Of a DNA stretch of 63,066 bases, positions 1 through 10,432 are shown piece after piece; the first letter of the stretch is position 1, and every line of letters starts with the position of its first letter. A model generated the notes under the pieces. That model saw only the letters and a program-made list of their open reading frames with translations, searched no databases and was not told the origin of the DNA. Position numbers and translations under genes: made by a program. The DNA is from Gammaproteobacteria bacterium (lineage in GTDB: Bacteria > Pseudomonadota > Gammaproteobacteria > Pseudomonadales > Azotimanducaceae): assembly GCA_028824555.1 (NCBI GenBank), contig JAPPDJ010000011.1, positions 1-63,066 of the forward strand. Reading direction: 5' to 3'.

Positions 1-34
1 CCCCTACACTTCCCTGCAAGCGCGCGTCCCCTTG

Positions 35-99
35 GCGGCCCCCCCACCGAGAAAGGCCGAGGACGGCCTTTCTCGACTCCCCCGCGAGGGGGGAGTGAC
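35..99. repeat. Palindromic repeat, family A (inverse orientation)
   Basis: Double-hairpin repeat read on the + strand as the reverse complement of the family core: an inner hairpin GAGAAAGGCC...GGCCTTTCTC followed by the hairpin ACTCCCCC/GGGGGGAGT and ending in GTGAC. It lies just downstream of the 3' end of the cupin gene. The same unit recurs at about 19.5, 36.7, 46.4, 54.1-54.5, 58.0-58.2 and 62.6-63.1 kb. Confidence 0.85.
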
Positions 100-128
100 G
101 GGATGTGGGAACAGCACGACTTGGCCGC

Positions 129-521
129 CTAGACCTTCCACCCCTCGATGTCGAGGTCGTCTGGGAGGGGGATGAAGAACATCCGCACCGGGCCTTGGAT
201 GACCTCGCTCGTGTGCCCCTTGCCTTCTACCGTGTCCGGCATGAAGACCTCGCCCGGGCCCCAGCGCCGCCGTTCGCCGCCCGTGATGCCGATTTCCCAG
301 ATGCCTTGCATCATCACGCAGATTTGGCGGCAGGGGGCGTTGTGCCAGCCCTGGAACATGCCAATCGGGGCCTCGAACACGCGCACCGCTGGCGAGGCGA
401 AGGTGTCCGAGAACGTGAGGGCGTTGCCGAAGCCGTCGGTGGAGGCGTTCTCGACCGGGAGGTCCACCTCGTCGAAGGCGGAGTTGCCGTTCGCAAGGGT
501 GTAGAAGCGGGTGATTCGCAT
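129..521 (-). CDS. Small cupin-domain protein
   Basis: A 130-residue protein with the look of a single cupin barrel: an N-terminal strand region, then a central stretch around residues 55-75 (GMFQGWHNAPCRQICVMMQG), then GPGEVFMPDTVEGKGHTS, a typical second cupin motif with a late His. The metal ligands are only partly recognisable, so catalytic activity is uncertain. It starts 12 bases after the TRAP-type binding protein on the same strand, so the two are probably co-transcribed. The substrate cannot be told from sequence. Many such cupins act as small-molecule binding or isomerase-like accessory proteins to catabolic or transport genes. The family call is fairly secure and the function is not. 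Confidence 0.75.
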   Translation of the reverse strand: MRITRFYTLANGNSAFDEVDLPVENASTDGFGNALTFSDTFASPAVRVFEAPIGMFQGWHNAPCRQICVMMQGIWEIGITGGERRRWGPGEVFMPDTVEGKGHTSEVIQGPVRMFFIPLPDDLDIEGWKV

Positions 522-533
522 GGGTGCCTCCGC

Positions 534-1667
534 TCAGCCCGCCTCGTCGGTGGTGCCGGCATTCGGGCCGGTCGCAGTGCGGGCGTTGATGTAGGCCTGT
601 TCCGAGATCGCGTGATAGGACTGCACCTCGTCATGGAAGGTGCGGTAGGAATCGAGGATGCGCCTGGAGATCTCGTCGGTGGCGACCCCTTCGAGCACCG
701 CTTCCGAGCCCTCGCGCAGCCTTGCGAGCACGTCGTCGGGCAGGCGCCGCAACTGGACGTTGTGCTCGCGCACCAAGGTCGTGAGAGCTGCGTTGTTGCG
801 GGCGGTGAACTCGTCGAGCGTGTCCTGATTCACGGCTCGCGTCGCGGTGACCAGAATGGCGCGCAAGTCCGGTGGCAGCGAATCGTATGCTTCCTTGTTG
901 ACGATGGCTTCGAGCATGGCGCCGGGCTCGTGCCAGCCTGGGTAGTAATAGTAGGTGCCGGCCTCGTGCAGTCCGAAGGCGAGATCGTTGTAGGGCCCCA
1001 CCCACTCGGTGGCGTCGATCACCCCCGTTTGCAGCGAGGTGAAGATCTCGCTGCCGGGCATCGTCACCGCCGCTGCCCCCAGGCCGTCGATGACCGCCCC
1101 GCCGAGGCCGGGCATCCGCATCTTCAGCCCCTGCATGTCCGTCACGTCGTTGATTTCGTGGTTGAACCAGCCCGCCATCTGGACGCCCGAATTCCCCGCC
1201 GCCATGGGCACGAGGTTGAACGGCGCATAGAGCTCCTGCCACAGTTCCAGGCCGCCGCCGTAATGGAGCCAAGCGTTCATCTCCTGCGCCGTCATGCCGA
1301 AGGGAACGGTGGTGAAGAGCGCCGCGACCGGTAGCTTGCCGCGCCAGTAGTAGGCCGCGCCATGACCCATCTCGGCATTGCCGGCACTAACCGCATCGAA
1401 GACGCCGAAAGCGGGCACCAGCTCGCCATCGCCATAGACCTTGATGCTGAGCCGCCCCGCCGACATCTCGCGCACCAGCACCGCCAGCTTCTCCGGCGCC
1501 GTGCCGAGGGCCGGCAGGTTCTTCGGCCAAGTGGTGACGAGGGTCCATTCGAATGTCTGCGCCGGTGGGGTAGCCTCCTCAGCCGACTCGTCCGCAGGTT
1601 GGCTGCAACCGGCGAGCGCAAGGCCAAACGCCGCCAGCCATGCCGTTGCCCACTTGCGGTGCACCAT
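534..1667 (-). CDS. TRAP transporter substrate-binding lipoprotein (DctP family)
   Basis: A 377-residue extracytoplasmic solute receptor. I chose the ATG at 1667 because it opens a clean lipoprotein signal, MVHRKWATAWLAAFGLALAGC, with the lipobox LAGC at about residue 21. A longer frame reaches 1712 but would bury the signal. The mature part has the DctP-family fold landmarks: TTWPKN near the start, SLQTGVIDATEWVGPYND around residues 210-230, then YYYYPGWHEPG. This combination is typical of the TakP/lactate-type branch that binds 2-oxo or hydroxy acids; that substrate is inference. No DctQ/DctM membrane subunits are visible on either side, so it is an orphan receptor here. uvrD lies 41 bases upstream and the cupin follows. 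Confidence 0.85.
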   Translation of the reverse strand: MVHRKWATAWLAAFGLALAGCSQPADESAEEATPPAQTFEWTLVTTWPKNLPALGTAPEKLAVLVREMSAGRLSIKVYGDGELVPAFGVFDAVSAGNAEMGHGAAYYWRGKLPVAALFTTVPFGMTAQEMNAWLHYGGGLELWQELYAPFNLVPMAAGNSGVQMAGWFNHEINDVTDMQGLKMRMPGLGGAVIDGLGAAAVTMPGSEIFTSLQTGVIDATEWVGPYNDLAFGLHEAGTYYYYPGWHEPGAMLEAIVNKEAYDSLPPDLRAILVTATRAVNQDTLDEFTARNNAALTTLVREHNVQLRRLPDDVLARLREGSEAVLEGVATDEISRRILDSYRTFHDEVQSYHAISEQAYINARTATGPNAGTTDEAG

Positions 1668-1708
1668 CGTCTCGAGCCCTCCCACCCAGGCTTCGCCGCC
1701 CGAGCGGG

Positions 1709-3910
1709 TCATTGTCCCACGACTTCAAGCTGCGCATAGGACAGCATCAGCCATTTCGCGCCGACGTGGCGGGCGAAGTTCACCTGCACCCGGGTGCGGT
1801 CGCCGCCGCCTTCGCTTTGCAGCACCACCCCTTCACCGAACTTGGGATGCCGCACCATTGCGCCGATGCGAATGCCACGGGCGTCCGATTCCGCCGCCGG
1901 TGCACGGCCTTGCCGCACTCCCGGCCGAAAGCGCTGCGCCACTTCGCCGCGCAGCCGCACTTCCTCCACCGTCTCCTTTGGCACTTCCTGCAGAAAGCGC
2001 GACGGCCGGTTGTGCGTTTCCATGCCGCGCATCCGCCGCGACTCGGCATGGGTGAGATAGAGCTGCTTCATGGCGCGGGTGATGCCCACATAGGCGAGAC
2101 GCCGTTCCTCCTCCATGCGCCCCGGCTCTTCGGCACTGCGCATGTTGGGAAAGAGCCCCTCTTCCATTCCGGCCATGAACACCAGCGGGAACTCCAAGCC
2201 CTTGGCGGAATGCAGGGTCATCATCTGCACCGCCGGGCCGTCCTCTTGATGGTCGCCGCTCTCGAGTGCAGCCTGGTCTAGGAACTCCTCAAGCGACGAA
2301 CGCTGGTCTGCTTCCTCACCCGATTCGGTGAGTGGAAACACCACCCCACCCTCGAACTGGCGGCAGGCGGTAACGAGCTCCTCCAGATTCTCCCGACGCG
2401 CAATGCCGCGCTCGCCGCGCTCCTTGGCGTGGTATTCGAGCAACCCCGTAACATCCAGACAGTGCTCGCAAATCTCCCACAACGGCGCACCCTCCACCTG
2501 CTCCGCCATGGCGTCGATCAGCTCCATGAACGCACGCAGCGCGTTCGCCGCTCGCCCGCGCAAACCGCCGCCGGCGATGGCTTCCTTGCACGCCTGCCAC
2601 ATGGACCTTTGCGCCCCTCGCGCCACGGCGCGCACGCTCTCGACGGTGCGGTCGCCAATCCCTCTCGGCGGTGTGTTGACGACACGCTCGAAAGCCACGT
2701 CGGAGTGGCGGTCATGCAGCAGGCGCATGTAGGCGAGCGCGTTGCGGATTTCCATGCGCTCGAAGAACCGCATCCCGCCATATATGCGATAGGGAATGTC
2801 GCGGCGCAGGAACGCTTCCTCGACCACCCGCGACTGGGCGTTTGAGCGATAGAGCACGGCAACCTCGGTGGGGCTGGCGCCGCCATCGATCCAGCTCTGA
2901 GCGCGGTCGGCGATGAAGCGGGCTTCTTCCAGGTCGTTGAAGGCGGAATAGACGAGGATGGGGTCGCCTTGGTTGGCAGCCGTCCACAGTTCCTTGCCGA
3001 GCCGGCCCATGTTGTTGTCGATGAGGCCGTTGGCCGCCTTCAGGATCGTGCCGGTGGAGCGGTAGTTCTGCTCCAAGCGGATGATGCGCACGTCCGGCAA
3101 GTCTTGGGTATAGGCGTGGATGTTCTCGATCTTCGCGCCGCGCCAGCCGTAGATGGATTGATCGTCGTCGCCCACCGCCATCACATGGCCGCCCTGCCCG
3201 GCCAGCGCCTTCAGCCAGCGGTACTGGATGGCGTTGGTGTCCTGAAACTCGTCCACCAACAGGTGGCGGAAGCGGCGCTGGTAGTGGTCCAGCAATTCGG
3301 CGTTGTCGCGCCACAGCTCGTAGCTGCGCAGCAGAAGCTCGGCGAAGTCCACCAGCCCGCCTTGGTGGCAAAGCTCCTCGTAGGCTTCGTACACCTTTTT
3401 GTGGGTGACGACGAACAGATCATCGGAGAGCGGCAAATCGCCTGCCCGCAGCCCTTCGTCCTTCTGCGCGTTGATGAACCAGGCCGCCTGTCGCGGCGGC
3501 CAGCGCTTCTCGTCCAGATCCATCGACCGCATCACGCGCTTCACCAACCGAAGCTGGTCGTCCGCATCGAGAATCTGGAAGTTGTCCGGCAGCCCGGCCT
3601 CGCGCGAGTTGATACGCAGGAGGCGGTGGGCGATGCCGTGAAACGTGCCAACCCACATGGCGCGCGCCGGTATGTTCAAGAGCCGCTCGGCGCGCCCCCG
3701 CATCTCTGCCGCCGCCTTGTTGGTGAAGGTGACGGCCATGACGCCTCCCGGCGACACCCCTTCCGCCTCCACGAGCCAAGCGATGCGATGCACCAACACT
3801 CGGGTCTTGCCGCTGCCCGCGCCAGCAACCACCAGCAGGTTGCCAACGGGTGCTGTCACCGCCTCGCGCTGAGGGTCGTTGAGACCATCGATGATGTGGG
3901 TGACATCCAC
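1709..3910 (-). CDS. uvrD: DNA helicase II (UvrD/Rep superfamily 1)
   Basis: ATP-dependent 3'-5' helicase used in nucleotide excision and mismatch repair. All SF1A motifs are present: AGAGSGKT (Walker A), LLVDEFQDTN (motif II), VGDDDQSIYGWRGA (III), EQNYRST (IV), MTLHSAKGLEF (V) and VGITRA (VI). I chose the GTG at 3908-3910 because the protein then begins VDVTHIIDGLNDPQREAV, aligning with the MDVSYLLDSLNDKQREAV start of E. coli UvrD, with a GGAG about ten bases upstream. The frame is open further upstream to 4024 but that stretch has no family similarity. The result is 733 residues, close to the usual 720. The C-terminal tail contains the HPKFGEGVV motif expected of UvrD/PcrA. Confidence 0.95.
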   Translation of the reverse strand: MDVTHIIDGLNDPQREAVTAPVGNLLVVAGAGSGKTRVLVHRIAWLVEAEGVSPGGVMAVTFTNKAAAEMRGRAERLLNIPARAMWVGTFHGIAHRLLRINSREAGLPDNFQILDADDQLRLVKRVMRSMDLDEKRWPPRQAAWFINAQKDEGLRAGDLPLSDDLFVVTHKKVYEAYEELCHQGGLVDFAELLLRSYELWRDNAELLDHYQRRFRHLLVDEFQDTNAIQYRWLKALAGQGGHVMAVGDDDQSIYGWRGAKIENIHAYTQDLPDVRIIRLEQNYRSTGTILKAANGLIDNNMGRLGKELWTAANQGDPILVYSAFNDLEEARFIADRAQSWIDGGASPTEVAVLYRSNAQSRVVEEAFLRRDIPYRIYGGMRFFERMEIRNALAYMRLLHDRHSDVAFERVVNTPPRGIGDRTVESVRAVARGAQRSMWQACKEAIAGGGLRGRAANALRAFMELIDAMAEQVEGAPLWEICEHCLDVTGLLEYHAKERGERGIARRENLEELVTACRQFEGGVVFPLTESGEEADQRSSLEEFLDQAALESGDHQEDGPAVQMMTLHSAKGLEFPLVFMAGMEEGLFPNMRSAEEPGRMEEERRLAYVGITRAMKQLYLTHAESRRMRGMETHNRPSRFLQEVPKETVEEVRLRGEVAQRFRPGVRQGRAPAAESDARGIRIGAMVRHPKFGEGVVLQSEGGGDRTRVQVNFARHVGAKWLMLSYAQLEVVGQ

Positions 3911-4207
3911 CCTTGGCGTGCTCCGAGCGCAATCGTCAGCGAGTCCATCAATTGTGGCACGGATGTCGTCGGCCCCGGCCGCAAAAGCGGACCGAAGGGC
4001 CGCTTGGCCGACCATTGCGGACACCGAGGGCCGGCTTGGCCCCGCCGGCAGAGCCCTCAGCGCGGGGGAGCGCGAGGGGGCCTCCCCTCGCTAGAGGAGC
4101 CCTCAGCGCGGGGGAGCGCGAGGGGCCTCCCCTCGCTAGAGGAGCCCCTTGCCCCGCTCCCTCACAAGCGGTAATGCTTGGGGTGTCGCTCTAATCAAGT
4201 CCGCGCC
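3911..4207. other. Intergenic gap between uvrD and the ABC importer operon
   Basis: This gap of about 300 bases separates divergently transcribed uvrD (minus) and the importer operon (plus), so promoters for both are expected here. It is dominated by two tandem 45-bp repeats (annotated separately). I see no convincing sigma70 hexamer pair. Confidence 0.5.
4051..4141. repeat. Tandem 45-46 bp direct repeat (family C), two units
   Basis: Two nearly identical units (4051-4096 and 4097-4141) each read GAGCCCTCAGCGCGGGGGAG, then GCGAGGGG, CCTCCCCTCGC and TAGAG. Within each unit GCGAGGGG pairs with CCCCTCGC to form a hairpin. A third, diverged copy lies at 38650-38692 across the rsmG/parA junction. 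Confidence 0.85.
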
Positions 4208-5254
4208 GTGACCAGCTACTTCATCCGCCGCTTCCTGCTCATCGTGCCCACCTTCATCGGCGTGACGATTCTGGTGTTCGCCGTGACGAGGCTCGTGCCA
4301 GGCGGCCCGATCGAGCGCATGCTGCAGGAGGCAGCGATGGCCGGCTCGGACGTCGCGGCCTCCACGAGCGGTTTCGCGGGCCACGGCGCAAGCTCGCTGT
4401 CCGATGCACAGATCGACCAGCTAAAGGCCTATTACGGCTTCGACAAGCCGGTGATCGTGGGCTATGCGGAGTGGCTGGGCAAAGTCGTTAGGCTCGATCT
4501 CGGCACGTCAACGCGCTACTCGGAACCCGTTTGGGACACGATCAAGGATCGGTTCCCGATCTCGATCTTCTACGGGATCACGACGCTGATACTCACCTAC
4601 AGCGTGTGCATCCCGCTTGGCATCGTCAAGGCGATCCGCCACAAGACGACATTCGACAACCTGACATCGGCGGTGGTGTTTTTTGGCTACGCAATTCCAG
4701 GCTACGTCGTCGCAATCGCGCTCTTGACCGTCTTTGCCGGCAACCTCGGGTGGTTCCCCTTGAGCGGCTTCGTCAGCGACGACTTCGACGACCTCGGCAC
4801 GCTCGGCAAAGCAGCCGATGTCGCCTACCACGCGGTCCTGCCTTTGATCGCCTACCTCGCCGGCAGCTTCGCCGTGACCACGATGCTGATGAAGAACTCG
4901 CTCATGGACAACTTGGCGGCGGAGTACGTGCGCACCGCCATAGCCAAGGGCATGGCGTTCCGCCGCGCCGTGTTCGCACACGCCTTTCGCAACAGCCTGG
5001 TGCCGATCGCCACCTCCTTCGGGAACAACATCACGTTGATCGTGACCGGGTCCTTCCTGATCGAGCAGATATTCAACATCGACGGCTTTGGCCTGCTCGG
5101 CTGGGAGTCGTTGGTCGAGCGTGACTATCCGGTGGTGATGGGCATCCTCGTGATCTCGTCGATATTGTTCATGGTCGGCAACATCCTTTCCGACATCTGC
5201 GTGGCGTTCGTCGATCCCCGCGTGAAGTTCGGCAGCGGCGAGTCCTCGCAATGA
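4208..5254 (+). CDS. Peptide ABC importer, permease 1 (DppB/OppB/YejB type)
   Basis: Inner-membrane permease of a peptide/oligopeptide importer, 348 residues from the GTG at 4208. This start gives VTSYFIRRFLLIVPTFIGVTILVFAVTRLVPGGPIE, the classic N-terminal helix of this family. Six helices are expected. The cytoplasmic EAA loop is seen as EYVRTAIAKGMAFRRAVFAHAFRNSLVP (residues about 235-262). An insertion of some 40 residues with KAYYGFDKPVIVGYAEWLG follows helix 1, as in YejB. It is the first gene of a five-gene operon and its stop overlaps the next start (ATGA). The ribosome site is weak, and the GTG choice rests on protein similarity. YejB-type systems take up peptides and microcin C; the actual substrate here is unknown. 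Confidence 0.9.
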   Translation: MTSYFIRRFLLIVPTFIGVTILVFAVTRLVPGGPIERMLQEAAMAGSDVAASTSGFAGHGASSLSDAQIDQLKAYYGFDKPVIVGYAEWLGKVVRLDLGTSTRYSEPVWDTIKDRFPISIFYGITTLILTYSVCIPLGIVKAIRHKTTFDNLTSAVVFFGYAIPGYVVAIALLTVFAGNLGWFPLSGFVSDDFDDLGTLGKAADVAYHAVLPLIAYLAGSFAVTTMLMKNSLMDNLAAEYVRTAIAKGMAFRRAVFAHAFRNSLVPIATSFGNNITLIVTGSFLIEQIFNIDGFGLLGWESLVERDYPVVMGILVISSILFMVGNILSDICVAFVDPRVKFGSGESSQ

Positions 5255-6309
5255 TCGGCAAGGATCTGGCCCTCAACCCACTGACCCTCAAGCAGTGGCA
5301 GCGGTTCAAGTCGATCCGTCGGGGCTACTGGTCGGCCATCGCGCTCGTCGTCGCGCTCTTGCTGTCCGCGGGGGCGGAGCTTCTGGTGAACAGCCGGGCG
5401 CTCGTCGTTTCCTACCAGGGCGAGTGGCATTTCCCAACCTACGGGGACTTCATCCCGGGGCGGACATTCGGACTCGACTACGACTACGAGACGAACTACC
5501 GGGACCTCAAGCGCACGTTCTCGGGGCAGGGCGCCGGCGACTGGGTGCTGATGCCGCCGGTGCCATACGACGCCTTCGAGAACGACCTCAAGGTCGGCGT
5601 CTATCCGCCGTATGCACCATCGATCACAAGCCGCCACTTCCTCGGCACAGACACGACCGGTCGAGACATCGTCGCTCGCCTCGTGTACGGCTTCCGGCTC
5701 GCCTTCGCATTCGCGGCGATCCTTTTGGCCTGCAATTTCGCCATCGGCATCGCCGTTGGCTGCGCGATGGGGTTCTGGGGCGGCGCGTTCGATCTTTTGT
5801 TCCAGCGCGTGATCGAGATCCTGAACAATGTGCCTTTCCTGTACGTCATCATGATCGTGGCCAGCGTCATCGTGCCGGGTTTCTGGACGCTGATGGCCGT
5901 GATGGTGTTCTTCGGCTGGACGGGCATGACCTGGTATATGCGCACGTCCACCTACAAGGAGAAATCGCGCGAGTACGTACTCGCAGTGCGCGCGCTCGGA
6001 GCGTCGAGCACGCGTCAGATCGCAAGTCACATCATCCCGAACACGATTTCGGTGATCGTCACGTTCATACCGTTTTCCATCGCGAGCGGGATCACTGCGC
6101 TCACGGCCATCGACTACCTGGGCTTTGGACTCCCCCCGCCAACGCCGAGCTGGGGCGAACTGCTCTCCCAGGGCACGCGCCACCTCGAATCGCCGTGGAT
6201 CGGCGGTTCGGTGGTCGTCGCGATGGTGCTGGTATTGTTGATGGTGACCTACGTCGGGGAGGCCGTCCGCGAGGCGTTCGACCCGAAACAGTTCACCTAC
6301 TACGAGTAA
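5251..6309 (+). CDS. Peptide ABC importer, permease 2 (DppC/OppC/YejE type)
   Basis: Second membrane subunit, 352 residues, with its ATG overlapping the stop of permease 1 by four bases. The N-terminal extension LTLKQWQRFKSIRRGYWSAIAL is the OppC_N segment. A periplasmic insert of about 100 residues follows (YEWHFPTYGDFIPGRTFGLDYDYETNY region), a feature of the YejE branch rather than of short DppC proteins. The segment HFLGTDTTGRDIVARLVYGFR marks the start of the transport domain. The EAA loop is seen at about residue 235 (EYVLAVRALGASSTRQIASHIIPNT). The C-terminal GFGLPPPTPSWGELLSQG stretch is typical of the family. It pairs with permease 1 to form the pore. Confidence 0.9.
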   Translation: MIGKDLALNPLTLKQWQRFKSIRRGYWSAIALVVALLLSAGAELLVNSRALVVSYQGEWHFPTYGDFIPGRTFGLDYDYETNYRDLKRTFSGQGAGDWVLMPPVPYDAFENDLKVGVYPPYAPSITSRHFLGTDTTGRDIVARLVYGFRLAFAFAAILLACNFAIGIAVGCAMGFWGGAFDLLFQRVIEILNNVPFLYVIMIVASVIVPGFWTLMAVMVFFGWTGMTWYMRTSTYKEKSREYVLAVRALGASSTRQIASHIIPNTISVIVTFIPFSIASGITALTAIDYLGFGLPPPTPSWGELLSQGTRHLESPWIGGSVVVAMVLVLLMVTYVGEAVREAFDPKQFTYYE

Positions 6310-6336
6310 GCACGAGTAAGGCGCACAGGAGCGAAA

Positions 6337-8253
6337 ATGCAGGCTGCTTCGTCGGGATACAAGGCAACGCTCGTTGCCGGGCTGGTTGCCCTCGCCGCCT
6401 GCCAAGGCGAGGTCGAGGAGGAAGTTTCTTCGGAGGCGGCTGCCGTGGCGACCGAACTGCCGCCGATCGAGGTTGCCGACGGCGACGGACTGCCGGCCGT
6501 GCTCCCCGCCGACCTCGTGTGGGAGACCAACGACACGGATCCGACATTCGCCTCGCCGGACGCCAAGCGCGGAGGGACATTCCGCACGTTCATGCTGACG
6601 TTTCCGCTCACCATCCGCCGCGTCGGGCCCGACTCGAACGGCTCCTTCGCTGGACCGCTCCGCTACAACCAGTTGAGCCCGGTGACCTTCCACCCGAACA
6701 CGCGCCGGCCGATCCCGTCGCTGGCAACGCATTGGGCGTACGGGCCAGACGGGCGCAGCCTCTACTATCGGTTGAATCCAAAGGCACGGTGGTCCGATGG
6801 CGTACCGGTCACCGCGGACGACTTCGTCTTCGCCGTCAAGTTCATGCGCTCCAAAGAGATCGTCGCGCCCTGGTACAGCAACTACTACACCGAGCGCATT
6901 CGCGACGCGAAACGCTACGACGACCACACCATCGGCATCCAGGGTGCGGATCCGAAACCGCTGCCGGAGATGCATTACGAATACGCATTCGGCCCGGTGC
7001 CTAGGCACTTCCATGAACCCCGCCTGACGGCCGACTGGGTGCAGGCGACGAACTGGGAAATCGAACCCAACACGGGCCCCTACCAGATCAGCAAGATCGA
7101 CAAGGGCAAGGCCATCGAGATGAGCCGCAAGGCCGACTGGTGGGCGAACGACGAGCGCTATGCGCGGCACCGTTTCAATCCCGACAAGATCCGCTACCGG
7201 GTGATCCGCGAAATGAACGTCGCCTACCAGCACTACGTCAAGGGCGAGCTCGACACCTTCGGCCTCGTGCTGCCGCTTTACTGGCACGAGAAGGCGAAGG
7301 GCACCGAATACGACGCCGGCTACATCGCGAAGTACTGGTTCTACAACGATCTCCCGGTGCCCTCGGCCGGCATGTTCCTAAACACCGACAATCCAATCCT
7401 CGCCGATGCCCGCGTCCGTTTCGGCCTCGCCCATGCGATGAACTTCGACCGCGTCATCGAAACTGTCCTCCGCGGCGACTACGACCGGCTGCCGACCTTC
7501 CAGCTTGGCTTCGGCGACTACGACAACCGGAGCATCGCGGCCCGTGAGTTCGATATCGACAAGGCCAACGCCTACTTCGACGACGCCGGATTCGCCGAAC
7601 GCGGCGGCGACGGCATCCGGGTGCGGGACGGACAGCGGCTGTCGCTGCGCGTGACCTACGGCGCACCGCACCACACCGAGCGACTGGTCATCCTGCGCGA
7701 GGAGGCGCGCAAGGCCGGCGTCGAGTTGGAACTGCAGTTGCTCGACGGCTCGAGTGCCTTCAAGACGATGCAGGAGAAGAAGCACGAGATCGCCTGGATG
7801 TCCTGGTCGTCGCAGGGCCTGTCGCCGCGCTACTGGGAACACTTCCACTCGGCGAACGCCGGGAAACCGCAGACCAACAACCTCGCCAACCACGCGAGCC
7901 CGGAGATGGACGAGCTCATCATGTCGTTCCGAGCGTCGTCCGACCTCGAGGAGCGGATCGCGCTCGCGCATCGCTTGGAGCAAATGGTCCACGACGCGGG
8001 GGTCGTGATCCCGACCTTCCAGGTGCCGTACACGCGCGAAGGCGCATGGCGCTGGGTCCATTTGCCCGAGTGGCTCGGGACACGCACGACCGGGTCGCTT
8101 TTCAACCCGCATCGGCTGTCCGCCGGCATCTTCTCGAGCGGGGGTCTTTTCTGGATCGATGAGGCGGAAAGGGAGCGCACGCTAAAGGCAATGGACGAGG
8201 GCGAGGCGTTTGAGCCCACCACGGTCATGAACACCGACTACCGCGCCGAGTAG
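6337..8253 (+). CDS. Peptide ABC importer, substrate-binding lipoprotein (SBP family 5, YejA-like)
   Basis: A 638-residue extracytoplasmic binding protein. Its N-terminus, MQAASSGYKATLVAGLVALAAC, is a lipoprotein signal with lipobox LAAC; an acidic linker (EVEEEVSSEAAA) follows. The family 5 hallmarks are seen at LYYRLNPKARWSDGVPVTADDFVFAVKF (residues about 145-172) and MFLNTDNPILADARVRFGLAHAMNFDRVI (about 345-373). The length and these sequences match the YejA branch rather than classic OppA/DppA. It stands between the permease and ATPase genes on the same strand with short gaps (27 and 9 bases), so it belongs to the same transcript. Confidence 0.9.
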   Translation: MQAASSGYKATLVAGLVALAACQGEVEEEVSSEAAAVATELPPIEVADGDGLPAVLPADLVWETNDTDPTFASPDAKRGGTFRTFMLTFPLTIRRVGPDSNGSFAGPLRYNQLSPVTFHPNTRRPIPSLATHWAYGPDGRSLYYRLNPKARWSDGVPVTADDFVFAVKFMRSKEIVAPWYSNYYTERIRDAKRYDDHTIGIQGADPKPLPEMHYEYAFGPVPRHFHEPRLTADWVQATNWEIEPNTGPYQISKIDKGKAIEMSRKADWWANDERYARHRFNPDKIRYRVIREMNVAYQHYVKGELDTFGLVLPLYWHEKAKGTEYDAGYIAKYWFYNDLPVPSAGMFLNTDNPILADARVRFGLAHAMNFDRVIETVLRGDYDRLPTFQLGFGDYDNRSIAAREFDIDKANAYFDDAGFAERGGDGIRVRDGQRLSLRVTYGAPHHTERLVILREEARKAGVELELQLLDGSSAFKTMQEKKHEIAWMSWSSQGLSPRYWEHFHSANAGKPQTNNLANHASPEMDELIMSFRASSDLEERIALAHRLEQMVHDAGVVIPTFQVPYTREGAWRWVHLPEWLGTRTTGSLFNPHRLSAGIFSSGGLFWIDEAERERTLKAMDEGEAFEPTTVMNTDYRAE

Positions 8254-8262
8254 CGTGCCTCG

Positions 8263-9344
<1,082 letters not shown>

Positions 9345-9348
<4 letters not shown>

Positions 9349-10367
9349 GCACCGAGGACCAGCCGTTGCTCCGCGTCCGCGGGCTCACCAAGCACTTCCC
9401 CGTGCGCGGCGGGGTGTTCGTGCGCACGGTCGGCCACGTGCATGCGGTGGACGGCGTTTCCTTCGACCTGGGCGCCGGGGAGACCCTGGGCCTCGTCGGC
9501 GAGTCCGGTTGCGGCAAGAGCACGGTCGGCAAAACCCTGCTCAGGCTCTACCAGCCGACGGCCGGCACGGTGCTGTTCGAAGGGCAAGACGTGGTGACCA
9601 TGAAACGGCCAGCGTTGCGGCAGCTGCGCCGCGACATCCAGATCGTGCTGCAGGATCCGTTCGAGTCGCTGAACGCGCGTCACACGGTCGGCAAGATCCT
9701 TGAGGAACCTTTTGTCATCCATCGGCTGGGAACGCCGGCCCTACGTCGCCGCTGGGCCGCAGAGTTGCTGGAACGCGTCGGGCTCGAAGCGGCAGCAGCG
9801 GGCCGATTCCCGCACGAGTTCTCAGGTGGCCAGCGCCAGCGCATCGGCATCGCCCGCGCGATTGCGCTCAGGCCCAAGCTCATCGTCTGCGACGAAGCGG
9901 TCTCCGCGCTCGACGTCTCGATCCAGTCCCAGATCCTCAACCTGCTCTTGGACCTGCAGCGCGAGATGCACCTGGCGTTGATCTTCATCGCCCACGATCT
10001 GGCCGTGGTCAAGCATGTTTCGGACCTCATCGCGGTGATGTATCTCGGCGAAGTGGTCGAGACCTCGACCGCAGCCGAGATATACGCCTCGCCGCGACAT
10101 CCATATACGCAAGCGCTGATCTCGGCGATTCCGGTTCCCGATCCGACAGCGCGGCTGGACCGCATCGTCCTCGAAGGCGACGTGCCGTCGCCAATCGATC
10201 CACCGCACGGTTGCCGCTTCCACACCCGCTGCCGATACGCCCGCGACGACTGCCGAAACATCAAGCCAGCGCTAGAGCCCGTGCGCGACGGCGCGTCGGT
10301 CGCCTGCCACCACTGGCGGAATCTTGAGAGTGGCCAACATGACCGCTTCCCGCTGGGAATCAAATAG
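9345..10367 (+). CDS. Peptide ABC importer, ATPase 2 (DppF/OppF)
   Basis: Partner ATPase of 340 residues, GTG start overlapping the preceding stop. It has [15 protein letters not shown] (Walker A), [14 protein letters not shown] (signature), [14 protein letters not shown] (Walker B) and IAHDLAVV (switch). The C-terminal Cys motif [17 protein letters not shown] is also conserved. DppF/OppF proteins differ from DppD by the HFPVRGG N-terminus, seen here as [15 protein letters not shown]. It is the last gene of the importer operon. The 14 codons after its stop remain open in frame up to a second stop at about 10410, which is probably coincidence. Confidence 0.9.
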
Positions 10368-10432
10368 CCGAACCGGGTCAAATCCAAGCACCAGGCGGGA
10401 TGGAACGCGTAGCTCAAGCAGGGAGACGAACG

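Noticed and set aside
5125-7287. Open frame of about 720 codons on the minus strand, antisense to the importer genes
   Set aside because: In high-GC DNA long antisense frames are common. The peptide is His/Arg/Val-rich with no domain, whereas the plus-strand genes have complete family motifs.
10368-10432. Possible HicA remnant upstream of the HicB-like gene
   Set aside because: The short stretch resembling a HicA end (KSKHQAGWNA) is in frame with oppF just after its stop and has no upstream toxin sequence; more likely chance.
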